Below are positions 38,581 to 47,939 of a stretch of DNA of 64,000 nucleotides, piece by piece. Source of the stretch: Aquipluma nitroreducens (lineage in GTDB: Bacteria > Bacteroidota > Bacteroidia > Bacteroidales > Prolixibacteraceae); assembly GCF_009689585.1 (NCBI RefSeq), contig NZ_AP018694.1, positions 2,433,001 to 2,497,000 of the forward strand, written 5' to 3'. Position numbers and translations under genes: made by a program. The notes beneath the pieces were generated by a model. The model searched no databases. It had not been told where the DNA came from and saw nothing but the letters and a program-made list of their open reading frames with translations. Numbering within the stretch: the stretch's first letter is position 1; each line of letters opens with the position of its first letter.

Positions 38581-40530
38581 CTATGTGATTGCCCGAAATC
38601 CATGCATCTTGGAGAGTGCAGCAACGACTTCATTTAATTTTTGATATTGAGTCTGAAGTTCGGCCACTTTTTCATCATCGCGTTTTTTAAATGCTTCGTC
38701 AATCTGCAACCAGATATTTTTCTGCATTAGTTTTACGTTTTTGATTTTATATTCCTTGATAAGAATTGGTACAAGCTCGTGCAGCAACTCGCTTTCGGTT
38801 TCGATAAAGGCACCACCTTTACTCCAACGTTTGCTTTCGATGTATTTTTCGGCCAACAAATTACTTGCATACTGGCTGATTTCATTGTTGGGATGCTGGG
38901 TAAAATATTTAATCGGGTCGAAATCTTTGTTGTCAACATTTTCTTCCATGGCCAATAAAATATCCCGAACCCTTTCATTTACCGAAATTAGTCCGTCATT
39001 CTGCAATTCAGACAACACATAAACACCAACGGTGTAGATATGTGTTTCATGAGTCGTTTCGTCTTCAATTTCAAATACTTCCTGATGAAAATATTTCAGC
39101 AGAATTCGAAGGATTTCTCGCTCTTCGGTTTCAAACGGATTGACAACCGTCTTTTCGGTCGCCGGAACTCTGGGTTTTGATGCTTGTACCTGGATCTCCT
39201 GAAGCTCTTTTCGGGTATGATCTTCCGATTGTTTGTTCTGAATTTTCCGGATTTCGGAATACAAAACCGCTTCCTGAACATCCATCAGCCGACTGCATTC
39301 CTTGATGTAAATGGTTCGGGTAATGGTATCCGGAATAACCGAAATGGAATGAACGATTTCGTTGATCAGCCGCGCTTTTGAAACCGGATCGTTTTCAACG
39401 GATTCCATCAAAAGCTGGGTCTTGAACTTAATAAAGTCGGTTTCGTTTTTCTTGATGTATTCGGCCAACTCGCTGGCGCTCATCGAACGGGCAAACGAAT
39501 CGGGATCTTCACCACGCGGAAGAGGTAATACTTTTACGTTGATGCCTTCTTCCAAAACCATGTCGATTCCGCGAAGCGAGGCTTTTATACCAGCATCATC
39601 GCCATCGTACACAATGGTAATGTTGGGCGAAAACCGACGAATCAACCGAATCTGATCGATCGTCAGTGAAGTGCCCGACGAGGCCACCACATTTTCAATA
39701 CCGGCCTGGTGGAACGAAAGCACATCAGTGTATCCTTCAACCAAATAACATTTATCTAAGCGGGTAATGTCGCGTTTGGCCTGATAAATTCCATAGAGCG
39801 TCCGCCCTTTGTGGTAAATATCCGATTCCGGAGAATTCAGGTATTTGGCCACTTTTTTATCGTTGGTCAGGGTTCGTCCGCCAAAAGCGATGACACGTCC
39901 AGCCACGTTGTGAACCGGAAAAATTACCCGTCCGCCAAAGCGGTCGCGCACCCAATCGTCGCGTTTGATGGTCAGGCCAGTCTTTTCGAGGAACTCCATT
40001 TTATAGCCTTCACGAGTGGCCGCCTGGGTGAAGAGGTCTTTGCCATCGGGGCAATAACCCAATTCAAATTTGGTAATGATGTCGTCGCGGATGCCACGTT
40101 CGCGCAGGTAACTCAAGCCAATGGTGCGGCCTTCATTTTCATTCAGCAAAAACCGGCTGAAGTACTTTTGTGCGAAAGCCGAAGCGATCATCATACTTTC
40201 GCGTTCGTCTTTCAGCGCCTTCTCTTCCAGCGATTCTTCCTTTTCCTCAATCTCGATGTGGAACTTTTTGGCCAGCCATCGCAAAGCATCCGGATAACTG
40301 AGCTGTTCTAGCTCCATGATGAAGTTCACTGAGTTGCCACCTTTTCCGCAGCCAAAACATTTAAAAATTCCTTTGGCAGGCGAAACGGTAAACGAAGGTG
40401 TCTTTTCATTATGGAAAGGGCACAATCCCAGTTGGTTAACACCTCTTTTCTTAAGCGTAACAAACTCCGACACCACATCCGAAATGTGCGCCGCATCAAC
40501 AATTCGCTCGATGGTAGCTTGATCAATCAT
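38581..40530 (-). CDS. dnaG: DNA primase
   Basis: DnaG synthesises RNA primers at the replication fork. The CHC2 zinc finger (CPFHNEKTPSF ... FKCFGCGKGG), the catalytic Toprim region (YLVEGYTDVLSF, YDGDDAG) and a C-terminal helicase-binding domain are in the expected order in 649 residues. It overlaps nothing and starts 4 bp from the end of the degraded Nudix frame. It stands apart from rpoD and rpsU, unlike the E. coli macromolecular synthesis operon. Confidence 0.97.
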   Translation of the reverse strand: MIDQATIERIVDAAHISDVVSEFVTLKKRGVNQLGLCPFHNEKTPSFTVSPAKGIFKCFGCGKGGNSVNFIMELEQLSYPDALRWLAKKFHIEIEEKEESLEEKALKDERESMMIASAFAQKYFSRFLLNENEGRTIGLSYLRERGIRDDIITKFELGYCPDGKDLFTQAATREGYKMEFLEKTGLTIKRDDWVRDRFGGRVIFPVHNVAGRVIAFGGRTLTNDKKVAKYLNSPESDIYHKGRTLYGIYQAKRDITRLDKCYLVEGYTDVLSFHQAGIENVVASSGTSLTIDQIRLIRRFSPNITIVYDGDDAGIKASLRGIDMVLEEGINVKVLPLPRGEDPDSFARSMSASELAEYIKKNETDFIKFKTQLLMESVENDPVSKARLINEIVHSISVIPDTITRTIYIKECSRLMDVQEAVLYSEIRKIQNKQSEDHTRKELQEIQVQASKPRVPATEKTVVNPFETEEREILRILLKYFHQEVFEIEDETTHETHIYTVGVYVLSELQNDGLISVNERVRDILLAMEENVDNKDFDPIKYFTQHPNNEISQYASNLLAEKYIESKRWSKGGAFIETESELLHELVPILIKEYKIKNVKLMQKNIWLQIDEAFKKRDDEKVAELQTQYQKLNEVVAALSKMHGFRAIT

Positions 40531-40578
40531 TGATGCAAATGTAAAAATTTAAAGGTTGAAATTCCCCTGATTCTTCGA

Positions 40579-41060
40579 TCAGATTGTATTACAAATCCGG
40601 ATGTCGGAACTAATGATCTCATCCTGACTACCCAGATGAACTGTTCCATCAAAGAAACTTTCACCGTCGAGAAGGTTGGGCATAATTTCCTGAACAAGGC
40701 TCTCCATTTGTAAATTGAAAATATCCAGAATATCGACCCATTTGAGGCGTCCCGAAAGCTTGTTCTCCAATTCTCCGGAAATTTGGCTGATTCGTAAACC
40801 ATATAAACGGTTGAAGAGCCTGTTGTTGCCTGAATGGCTTTGACCACTCCGCGCAAAACAGCTTCCGAAACTTCGAGTCCGCTTGTTTCCTGAATACTCC
40901 GGATAGCTGCATCGCGCATGTCTTCCAACAACCCAATGTTGCCTTTTATTCCTGAATGTTTTCGTTTCAACGGACCATCTTCGGCAATCTGATGCAAAAG
41001 AATATGATCGGTTGTATTGTCAAAAATAAACGTCAGTGTTTGGATGGTTGTATTGCTCAT
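40579..41060 (-). pseudogene. Nudix hydrolase interrupted by a frameshift
   Basis: Starting at ATG 41060 (MSNTTIQTLTFIFDN), the frame encodes a Nudix N-terminus with a degraded Nudix box (GNIGLLEDMRDAAIRSIQETSGL, where the RE and EE positions read RS and ET). After VYMVY (about 40785) the expected continuation, ISGELENKL ... LKWVDI ... MPNLLDGESFFDG, is found one base out of frame and ends at 40579. A single-base difference therefore separates two halves of one gene. It may be a true pseudogene or a sequencing error. The altered catalytic glutamates suggest relaxed selection. Confidence 0.75.
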
Positions 41061-41249
41061 TTTGCTGAAAAACTTGGGGTTATATAAATTCCGAATGATT
41101 GTCAAAGATAAACTTCAGAGTGGTAAAATTCACATTTCAGGCGACACATTTCAGGAAAAATTTAACAATTTGGAAGGACAGGTATTAACAGAATCAACCG
41201 AAGGCAAATGTTTAATTCTTATCTTTGGTTGAAACAAATCGATCTGATT

Positions 41250-42161
41250 ATGCCTGAAAAATGGTCTCTTTCAAGAAGAAAATTCATCGGAATTGCAGGA
41301 ACTACAGTTGCCGGATTAATGTTTCCGCCAAACGTATTTGCGAAAATTGATGCAAAGCCAATCATCAGATTTGGAATGATCTCGGATATACATTATGCCG
41401 ACCGGGAACCTGCTGGAAATCGTTTTTATCGACAGTCGCTATCAAAAGTGAAAGATGCTGTTGATGAAATGAATCGTCAAAAAGTTGATTTTATGATCGA
41501 ACTTGGCGATTTTAAAGATCAGGATGTAGTTCCGAATGAAGCCAATACACTGAAATACCTTGCTGACATTGAAGCGGTTTTCCGTAAGTTTAATGGCCCG
41601 ACTTACCACGTCTTGGGAAATCACGACACCGATGGAATTTCGAAGCAACAATTTCTGGAAAGAGTTGAAAATACAGGTATTCCGAATACCGAAAGCTATT
41701 ATTCGTTTACCCAGAAAGGAATTCATTTTGTGGTTTTGGACGGAGACTTCACCAAAGAAGGGAAAGCCTACGATCATGGAAATTTCACATGGGACAACGC
41801 CAGCATTCCGGCAGAAGAGATGGATTGGCTCAAAGCTGATCTGAAATGGAATAAACTTCCGGTTATTGTTTTTATCCATCAGATGCTCGACGAATCGAAA
41901 GATGTGAAACAAGCTGTGGAAAATGCGGTGGAAGTCCGACAGATTTTGGAGCAAGCAGGAAATATCCTTTGTGTAATTCAGGGACATGTTCACGAGGAAA
42001 GATACAATCTGATTAATGGAATTCATTATTATTCGGTGAATGCAGTAGTTGATGGCGATGGACCTGAAAATAGTGCTTGCATGATTGTGGATGTATATAA
42101 CAACGGTAGTTTGAAAATTGAAGGCTTTCTCCGAGCCACTGATCGCGAAATAAAAAACTGA
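41250..42161 (+). CDS. Tat-exported metallophosphoesterase
   Basis: This calcineurin-like phosphoesterase has an N-terminal twin-arginine signal (SRRKFIGIAG followed by a hydrophobic stretch). Metal-binding motifs are in order: MISDIHYADR (D-x-H), ELGDFKDQD, LGNHDTDG (GNHD), VFIHQ and IQGHVHEERY (GHxH). Export folded into the periplasm is expected. I take ATG 41250 as the start because it places the RR motif close to the N-terminus. Substrate unknown; relatives hydrolyse phosphodiesters or nucleotides. Confidence 0.9.
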   Translation: MPEKWSLSRRKFIGIAGTTVAGLMFPPNVFAKIDAKPIIRFGMISDIHYADREPAGNRFYRQSLSKVKDAVDEMNRQKVDFMIELGDFKDQDVVPNEANTLKYLADIEAVFRKFNGPTYHVLGNHDTDGISKQQFLERVENTGIPNTESYYSFTQKGIHFVVLDGDFTKEGKAYDHGNFTWDNASIPAEEMDWLKADLKWNKLPVIVFIHQMLDESKDVKQAVENAVEVRQILEQAGNILCVIQGHVHEERYNLINGIHYYSVNAVVDGDGPENSACMIVDVYNNGSLKIEGFLRATDREIKN

Positions 42162-42249
42162 TTGTAGATTAACGAATAACGATTGTGGATTAACGAACTT
42201 ACCCGTATCCAAATATTAATCGTTAATCTATAATCGTTGATCTGCAATC
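42160..42249. repeat. Long imperfect inverted repeat between phosphoesterase and sirtuin genes
   Basis: The left arm (42160-42196), containing GATTGTAGATTAACGA and GATTGTGGATTAACGA, is also internally repeated. The right arm (42220-42249), TCGTTAATCTATAATCGTTG then ATCTGCAATC, is its approximate reverse complement. The arms can form an extended hairpin around a 23-nt loop. No T run follows, so it looks more like a mobile palindromic repeat than a terminator. Confidence 0.65.
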
Positions 42250-42266
42250 AAAAAACATATGAAAAA

Positions 42267-42953
42267 ATGAAAAAATTGGTTATCCTTTCAGGAGCCGGAA
42301 TGAGCCAGGAAAGCGGAATCCGAACATTCCGGGACATGGACGGTTTGTGGGAAGAGTATGATGTAACAGAGGTTGCTACTCCCGAAGCCTGGGCGAAAAA
42401 CCCGATGCTGGTGATGAAATTTTACAACGACCGCCGGAAGCAATTGTACGAAGCAGTTCCCAATGCTGGTCATCTTGGGCTAGTCGATCTGGAAAAAGAT
42501 TTTGAAGTTCACATTATTACCCAAAACATTGACGATCTGCACGAAAGGGCTGGAAGTTCATCGGTTTTGCATTTGCATGGCGAACTCAAAAAAGCACGCA
42601 GTTCGGTCGACGAATCGTTAATTTATGATATTGATGGCTGGGAACTGAAATTTGGACAAAAGTGCGCCAAAGGAAGCCAGCTTCGCCCCCACATTGTTTG
42701 GTTTGGTGAAGCAGTTCCGGCCATGGACGATGCCATTCCAATTGTTGAATCGGCAGACATTCTGGTAGTCATTGGCACTTCACTGAATGTTTATCCGGCA
42801 GCCGGGTTGGTCAATTACGCGAAAAGAGAAACTCCTATTTTTGTAATCGACCCGGAACGTCCTTCGGTCTTTATTCGGAATGTGACCTATATTCAGGAAA
42901 AAGCAGGTAAAGGAGTTGAAATCCTGAAAGAAAAATTAAAGGAACTGGTATGA
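42267..42953 (+). CDS. cobB: Sir2-family NAD-dependent protein deacylase
   Basis: This sirtuin of 228 residues starts at ATG 42267 (MKKLVILSGAGMSQESGIRTFRD). NAD-binding GAGMSQESGIRTFR, TQNIDDLHERAG, catalytic His in HLHGE and GTSLNVYPAAGL are present. Y53 and R56 form the Y-x-x-R pair typical of class III sirtuins, pointing to desuccinylase/demalonylase activity. The four zinc-binding cysteines are missing: only one Cys lies in that region. The next gene starts on the overlapping ATGA. Confidence 0.92.
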   Translation: MKKLVILSGAGMSQESGIRTFRDMDGLWEEYDVTEVATPEAWAKNPMLVMKFYNDRRKQLYEAVPNAGHLGLVDLEKDFEVHIITQNIDDLHERAGSSSVLHLHGELKKARSSVDESLIYDIDGWELKFGQKCAKGSQLRPHIVWFGEAVPAMDDAIPIVESADILVVIGTSLNVYPAAGLVNYAKRETPIFVIDPERPSVFIRNVTYIQEKAGKGVEILKEKLKELV

Positions 42954-43564
42954 AGCAGTTTTATCTCATCGTTTTGCTGCTGACAATCGTCAGTTTAAGT
43001 GGATTTTCACAACGGTTTGAAGGAGGCGTGCTTGTCGGACTTAATGCCTCGCAGGTTGATGGCGATAATTATAGCGGGTACCACAAACCAGGCGTGGCTC
43101 TGGGTGGATTTGTTCAAACAAACCTTTCGCGCACGGTTTATGCCGGAATGGAACTCAAATTCGCACAAAAAGGTAGCCGGAACATCGATTCACTGGCGAC
43201 TGACGGGCAGATCAAATATATCATGCGGTTGAATTATGTAGATCTTCCCGTTTACCTTGGGATTCGCACCAGTGAGCGAATATCCCTTCTGGTTGGTATG
43301 TCGCCAGGCTATCTGATTAGTGGACGCGAATACAACGACTACGGAAAATTGACCGAACAAGACCAGAAAGCGTTCAGTGAATTCGATCTTCAGGGATTAT
43401 TGGGTTTTCGGTTCCAGTTTACGAAGCGGCTTTTTGTTGATTTGCGTGGAGCTTATTCTGTTTTACCTATCCGCAAACAGAAAGGCGATCCGCTATGGTA
43501 TTGGAAAAGCAACCAGTTCAATAATTTGCTAAGTACGACAGTTTTGTACCGACTTGATTTCTAA
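42950..43564 (+). CDS. Outer-membrane beta-barrel protein (PorT-like family)
   Basis: A signal peptide (about 1-21, ending in SGFSQ) precedes a 180-residue beta-rich domain of the OMP_b-brl_2/PorT type: FEGGVLVGLNASQVDGD at the start, alternating strands, and a C-terminal LLSTTVLYRLDF. The ATG overlaps the sirtuin stop by 4 bp, so translation is probably coupled, although the two functions have no obvious link. A terminator follows. Confidence 0.85.
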   Translation: MKQFYLIVLLLTIVSLSGFSQRFEGGVLVGLNASQVDGDNYSGYHKPGVALGGFVQTNLSRTVYAGMELKFAQKGSRNIDSLATDGQIKYIMRLNYVDLPVYLGIRTSERISLLVGMSPGYLISGREYNDYGKLTEQDQKAFSEFDLQGLLGFRFQFTKRLFVDLRGAYSVLPIRKQKGDPLWYWKSNQFNNLLSTTVLYRLDF

Positions 43565-43600
43565 GACGAACAAATGACCGTTATTTTTAGGAAAAAAATA

Positions 43601-43641
43601 AAAAGCGGAGGCAAATTCGAGAAGGGTTTGCCTCCGCTTTT
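43601..43641. terminator. Bidirectional terminator between convergent genes
   Basis: AAAAGCGGAGGCAAA and TTTGCCTCCGCTTTT pair perfectly over 15 bp with an 11-nt loop. It lies between the outer-membrane protein gene (plus) and tryptophanase (minus) and can serve both. Confidence 0.92.
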
Positions 43642-43643
43642 AT

Positions 43644-45026
43644 TTATGATTTTACTTTTTCTAGAAGAACGGTAAAATGTCGCATAATTGCTGCCTCTTT
43701 CCGGATTAGTAGGCCAGTCCGGATTTCGTCGCGGATTTCGAAAATGTTTTTCAGCCCGGCAGCTACCACGTCCATGTGGTTATTTGAATAAGTGCGGCGT
43801 GGGATAGCCAAACGCAGAAATTCGAGTTTTGGGTATCGGTTATCGTTCGTTTCCGGATCGCGGTCGGCCAGTAAAGTTCCCACTTCAACTCCACGTACGC
43901 CAGCTTCCAGATAAAGAATAATGGCAAGCGTTTGAGCAATGTATTCTTCTTTAGGCACGTACGGCAAAAACTTCTTGGCATCAACAAAAACCGCGTGTCC
44001 ACCAATAGGTTGCTGAATGGGTATTCCGTATTCCATCAGTTTGTTGCCAAGGTATTGAACCTGCTTGATTCGTGTGTCCAGAAAATCGTTGGTGGTTACT
44101 TCATCAAGGCCAACAGCTAAGGCATTCATGTCGCGTCCGGCCATTCCGCCATAGGTTACAAAGCCTTCGTACATGATGTTGAACGTTGAGGCTTTATCGT
44201 ACCAATCGATGTTTCTCATGGCCATAAAACCACCAATGTTTACAGCGCCGTCTTTTTTGCTGCTCATGGTCATGGCATCGGCATACGTAAACATTTCTTT
44301 CACAATTTCTTTGATTGTTTTGGTGGAATATCCTTCTTCGCGTTGCTGGATAAACCAGGCATTCTCGGCAAAACGAGCCGAATCGAAAATCACCGGAACG
44401 CCATATTCAGTGGCCATTTCTTTCACTGCTTTCAGGTTTGCCATCGAAACAGGTTGCCCTCCGGAAGAGTTGCAAGTAATGGTCATGATCATTGCCGGAA
44501 TATTCTTTTGAGGTTGAAGTTTGAAAACTTTTTCGAGTTTGGCGAGGTCAACATTTCCTTTAAACGGGAAAGTGCTGTCGGTATCAAAAGCTTCGTCGAT
44601 GGTACAATCGATGGCTTTTGCCTTACGGTACTCGATGTGACCTTTGGTAGTGTCGAAATGCGAATTTCCGGGAACCAGGTCACCTTCCTTCAGCAGAACA
44701 GAGAATAAAACATTCTCGGCAGCACGCCCTTGATGAGTTGGCAAAAAGTGTTCGAACCCAAAGATCGTCTGGATTTTTTCTTTCAGGTGATAATAGGATG
44801 ACGAACCGGCATAGCTTTCGTCGCCAGTCATGATGGCGGCCCATTGGCGGTCGCTCATGGCTCCGGTTCCGCTATCGGTCAGCAAATCGATAAAAACCTT
44901 GTCGCTGCTCAGGTTAAACAGGTTGTAATTGGCATCAGCAATCCACTGTACGCGTTGCTCGCGAGTTGAACGGTAGATGGGTTCTACCATCTTGATTTTA
45001 TAGTTTTCGGCGAATGGTAAATTCAT
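43644..45026 (-). CDS. tnaA: Tryptophanase
   Basis: This PLP-dependent beta-eliminating lyase splits tryptophan to indole, pyruvate and ammonia. The PLP lysine lies in MTMSSKKDGAVNIGG. Blocks IDLLTDSGTGAMSD, THQGRAAE, HFDTTKGHIE and DSARFAENA match tryptophanase better than tyrosine phenol-lyase. The length of 460 residues is normal. I find no tnaC-like leader in the 295 bp upstream, and no tryptophan permease gene adjoins, so regulation differs from the E. coli tna operon. Confidence 0.93.
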   Translation of the reverse strand: MNLPFAENYKIKMVEPIYRSTREQRVQWIADANYNLFNLSSDKVFIDLLTDSGTGAMSDRQWAAIMTGDESYAGSSSYYHLKEKIQTIFGFEHFLPTHQGRAAENVLFSVLLKEGDLVPGNSHFDTTKGHIEYRKAKAIDCTIDEAFDTDSTFPFKGNVDLAKLEKVFKLQPQKNIPAMIMTITCNSSGGQPVSMANLKAVKEMATEYGVPVIFDSARFAENAWFIQQREEGYSTKTIKEIVKEMFTYADAMTMSSKKDGAVNIGGFMAMRNIDWYDKASTFNIMYEGFVTYGGMAGRDMNALAVGLDEVTTNDFLDTRIKQVQYLGNKLMEYGIPIQQPIGGHAVFVDAKKFLPYVPKEEYIAQTLAIILYLEAGVRGVEVGTLLADRDPETNDNRYPKLEFLRLAIPRRTYSNNHMDVVAAGLKNIFEIRDEIRTGLLIRKEAAIMRHFTVLLEKVKS

Positions 45027-45321
45027 AAGAGTAAATATTAAAGCATACGATTAATCAAACATCAATCGATGCAGGTTAAAAATGAACGGAATTTTAATAA
45101 AAGATTTGAATTTAGGGCTGTCAGAATAACAGCAAATGGAGGTTAAGCAGCAAATCCGTCCCTGTTTTTTAGGTTCAGGAAAAGGTGATTGAAAAGTGCA
45201 GTCAACAAGATGTTCCTCAAAATGGCATTCATGACCGAATGGTTTATGTGTTGCGAAGGTATAAAAACCATTTCTTGATTTTATGAATGTTTGTCAGGTT
45301 TATAGCTGTGAAATGAATCAA

Positions 45322-46011
45322 TCAGGCAGTAGCCAATGTGGCAATACTCACCCTTGCATTGGTTGTTGAAATAATGGAAGCCGCACACGCTTCGAGCGTT
45401 GACCCGGTGGTTACAACATCATCGACCAGCAAGATATGTTTTCCGGAGAATGCTTCCGGATCGGAAAGTTCAAAAATGCCTTCCACGTTTTGCCATCGTT
45501 CGAATCGGTTTTTGCGTGTTTGCGTTTCGGTGGCCGTGACTCGTTTCAGGTTATTGGCCGAAAGTTCTTTATTCATCTGTTTGGCCATTCCGGAGGCAAT
45601 CCACCAGCTTTGGTTGTAACCACGCTTCTTCTCCTTCTGCGGATGCAGTGGAACCGGACAAATTATGTCAACTGAAGAGAATTCGGGTGATTGCAACAGG
45701 TCAATGCCAAAATGTTTCCCAATTTCCTCACCAAGCTCTTTCATTCCTTTGTATTTCAGATTATGCAGCAATTTTTGGTATTGGCTACCTTTGCTGAACC
45801 TAAAAAAAGCTGTGGCAAATTCAATTTGGACTCTTCCGTAGAATATTTGCGCAACGGGGTTATTCAGATCAAGATGATAATTCGTTCGGGGAATATGATG
45901 AAGACAATGCAGGCAAATCCATTGTTCCTGTTCGATCAGCCTATCGCCGCAAACCACACAAAGCCGGGGAAATAAGAGTTCGGTCAGGTAAAAAAATACT
46001 GAAGTTTTCAT
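45322..46011 (-). CDS. ComF-family protein (phosphoribosyltransferase fold)
   Basis: This ComF homologue of 229 residues has an N-terminal four-cysteine zinc motif (CVVCGDRL ... CLHCL) and a C-terminal PRTase domain with the PRPP loop ILLVDDVVTTGSTLEAC. ComF participates in uptake and processing of transforming DNA, where it works with late competence helicases, though it is widespread in non-competent bacteria too. ATG 46011 is preferred over an adjacent GTG. Confidence 0.9.
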   Translation of the reverse strand: MKTSVFFYLTELLFPRLCVVCGDRLIEQEQWICLHCLHHIPRTNYHLDLNNPVAQIFYGRVQIEFATAFFRFSKGSQYQKLLHNLKYKGMKELGEEIGKHFGIDLLQSPEFSSVDIICPVPLHPQKEKKRGYNQSWWIASGMAKQMNKELSANNLKRVTATETQTRKNRFERWQNVEGIFELSDPEAFSGKHILLVDDVVTTGSTLEACAASIISTTNARVSIATLATA

Positions 46012-46299
46012 CACTGGTTCGGGACTGATTATTGATTGAATTGACTTACAATTAAATTTAAAAAAAATTAGTACACGTTTAATGGGTTTTAGTGATTAAT
46101 TATCTGCTGCCGATGAGATTTAAGCGTTGTCGGCCTGCAATATTTTAGATATTTGAGCAAATGAATTCGACAATTGCTATACATTTGCAATTAAATTCTG
46201 GATGAGTGTCAAATTACAATCTTTCACTACAAAAGTTATTGTGTTGGAAGGTTTTACTGACGGCTGCAACTATTCAGTAAGAAATTAATAAAGGCGAAT

Positions 46300-47877
46300 A
46301 TGAGTAGCATTATTACAGTAGATGGTTATAACCTGACTGATGATCCGGATTTTCTGGATCGCCAAAACCATATGACTACTTACTTAAAAGATCAGATTAA
46401 AGATCTGTATTTCGATATTCATAAAGGAAACAAATCAGTTATTCCCCTTATTCTGAAACTGATCCAGAAGTTTCCGCAAAATCCTCAATTGAAGAACTGC
46501 CTAAGTATTGCCTACAATAATATTGGTGAAATTGAAAAATGTGAGGAAGTAAACCGGTGGGTTATGAAGGAACATCCGGATTATTTGTTTGGAGTATTAA
46601 ATATCGCCGCTACCTATTTTCACCGGAATGAATTAGACAAAATTAAATCACTTCTGGGAGAAAAGATGGAGTTAAAGGATTTATATCCCAATCGCGACAT
46701 ATTTTATGTGGGTGAATTTACCAGTTTTACCAAATTTGCCATCCAATACTTTTTTGAGACAGGAAACCTGGAAGACGCTGAATCGAGATTAAATTTACTG
46801 GATAAGTTGTTTCCTGACCACCAGGACACCAAAAGCGCCAAGGATTGGTTTCATTTTAGGTTACTTGAAAAGGGAATCAGAGGACTTAATCCGGAGAATG
46901 CTAAAAACGTAATTACAAAGCAAAGCACATTTGCCGAGGAACAAACAAGAGAAAATCCGGTTTTTATTCATCCGGAAATCTACTGTCTTTATGAATTTGA
47001 CCTGAGCATTCCACATATATTTATTGAAAATATACTTGCACTGCCCAGACCAAGTGTGATTGCTGATCTGGAACTGGTATTGAATGACAGCATCTCAAGG
47101 TATCGTTATTTTGAAGAGCTTTTAGAAACCGATGGGATTGGTGAAGACCGACTTTCTTTTCCAATTCATGCCATATTGTTGCTTGCTGAATTAAAAGCCA
47201 AAGAAAGTCTGGGTTTAATTTTAAAGTTCCTTTCTTTTGAAAATGACTTCCTTGTATTTTGGCTGGGCGATCACAAAACAGAAACAATTTATGAGCCAAT
47301 ATACTATCTTGGAGAATCTCAACTCGATCAGCTTAAGGCGTTTATGTTCAAGCCAAACGTAGATACTTATGTAAAAACATCGGTATTAACTGCCGTTCAG
47401 CAAATTTATTTTTATCAGCCTCACCGAAAAAATGAGATCATCCATTGGTACGACGATGTAATTGATTTTTTTATTGAAAATGCAGCAAATCAAAATCTTA
47501 ACAGCAGCGAATTGTTGGCATTTATAGTCTCCGATATTACTGAAATAAGGGAAAAACGCCTATTGCCCGATATTGAGCGAATGTTTCGGATGACTTATGT
47601 TTGTGAAGGGATTTGCGGCCCAATCCAAAAAGTCAGAACTGAATTCGAAAAAGAAGGAAATAATCAGGAATCGAAGCAAGATTTACTGGATATTTTTAAC
47701 CGATATCTTGGCTTCATTGGCACTTTCCTTCCCAAAAAGAAGAAGCAAGAGAAAAACAAAATAGATTTTCCGCTAGATCATAATGCAGAAATGTACACGA
47801 AAACCGGGCAAGACGATCCGTGTATATGTGGAAGCGGAAAAAAATTCAAGGACTGCTGTATGGATCGGCTGAATTAA
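46300..47877 (+). CDS. TPR-like / DUF1186 / SEC-C protein
   Basis: This 525-residue cytoplasmic protein begins with a helical repeat region (about 30-190) that looks TPR-like. A DUF1186-type segment follows (about 230-450; SISRYRYFEELL, FPIHAILLLAELKA, ETIYEPIYYLG), and a C-terminal SEC-C zinc motif ends it (DDPCICGSGKKFKDCC). SEC-C tails bind zinc and often mediate contact with ribosomes or SecB-like partners, but the function of the whole protein is not known. It stands alone. Confidence 0.8.
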   Translation: MSSIITVDGYNLTDDPDFLDRQNHMTTYLKDQIKDLYFDIHKGNKSVIPLILKLIQKFPQNPQLKNCLSIAYNNIGEIEKCEEVNRWVMKEHPDYLFGVLNIAATYFHRNELDKIKSLLGEKMELKDLYPNRDIFYVGEFTSFTKFAIQYFFETGNLEDAESRLNLLDKLFPDHQDTKSAKDWFHFRLLEKGIRGLNPENAKNVITKQSTFAEEQTRENPVFIHPEIYCLYEFDLSIPHIFIENILALPRPSVIADLELVLNDSISRYRYFEELLETDGIGEDRLSFPIHAILLLAELKAKESLGLILKFLSFENDFLVFWLGDHKTETIYEPIYYLGESQLDQLKAFMFKPNVDTYVKTSVLTAVQQIYFYQPHRKNEIIHWYDDVIDFFIENAANQNLNSSELLAFIVSDITEIREKRLLPDIERMFRMTYVCEGICGPIQKVRTEFEKEGNNQESKQDLLDIFNRYLGFIGTFLPKKKKQEKNKIDFPLDHNAEMYTKTGQDDPCICGSGKKFKDCCMDRLN

Positions 47878-47939
47878 AAGACTTGCTGTTATTTGCTTCA
47901 CAAAATATTACCCTTAGCTTTTTAAGCTGATTTCAGGTT

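Noticed and set aside
43644-45026. Tyrosine phenol-lyase
   Set aside because: The SARFAENA and DTTKGHIE blocks match tryptophanase rather than the corresponding lyase sequences.
45027-45321. TnaC-like leader peptide upstream of tryptophanase
   Set aside because: No short frame with a conserved Trp and Pro stop context or boxA/rut-like stretch was seen on the minus strand.
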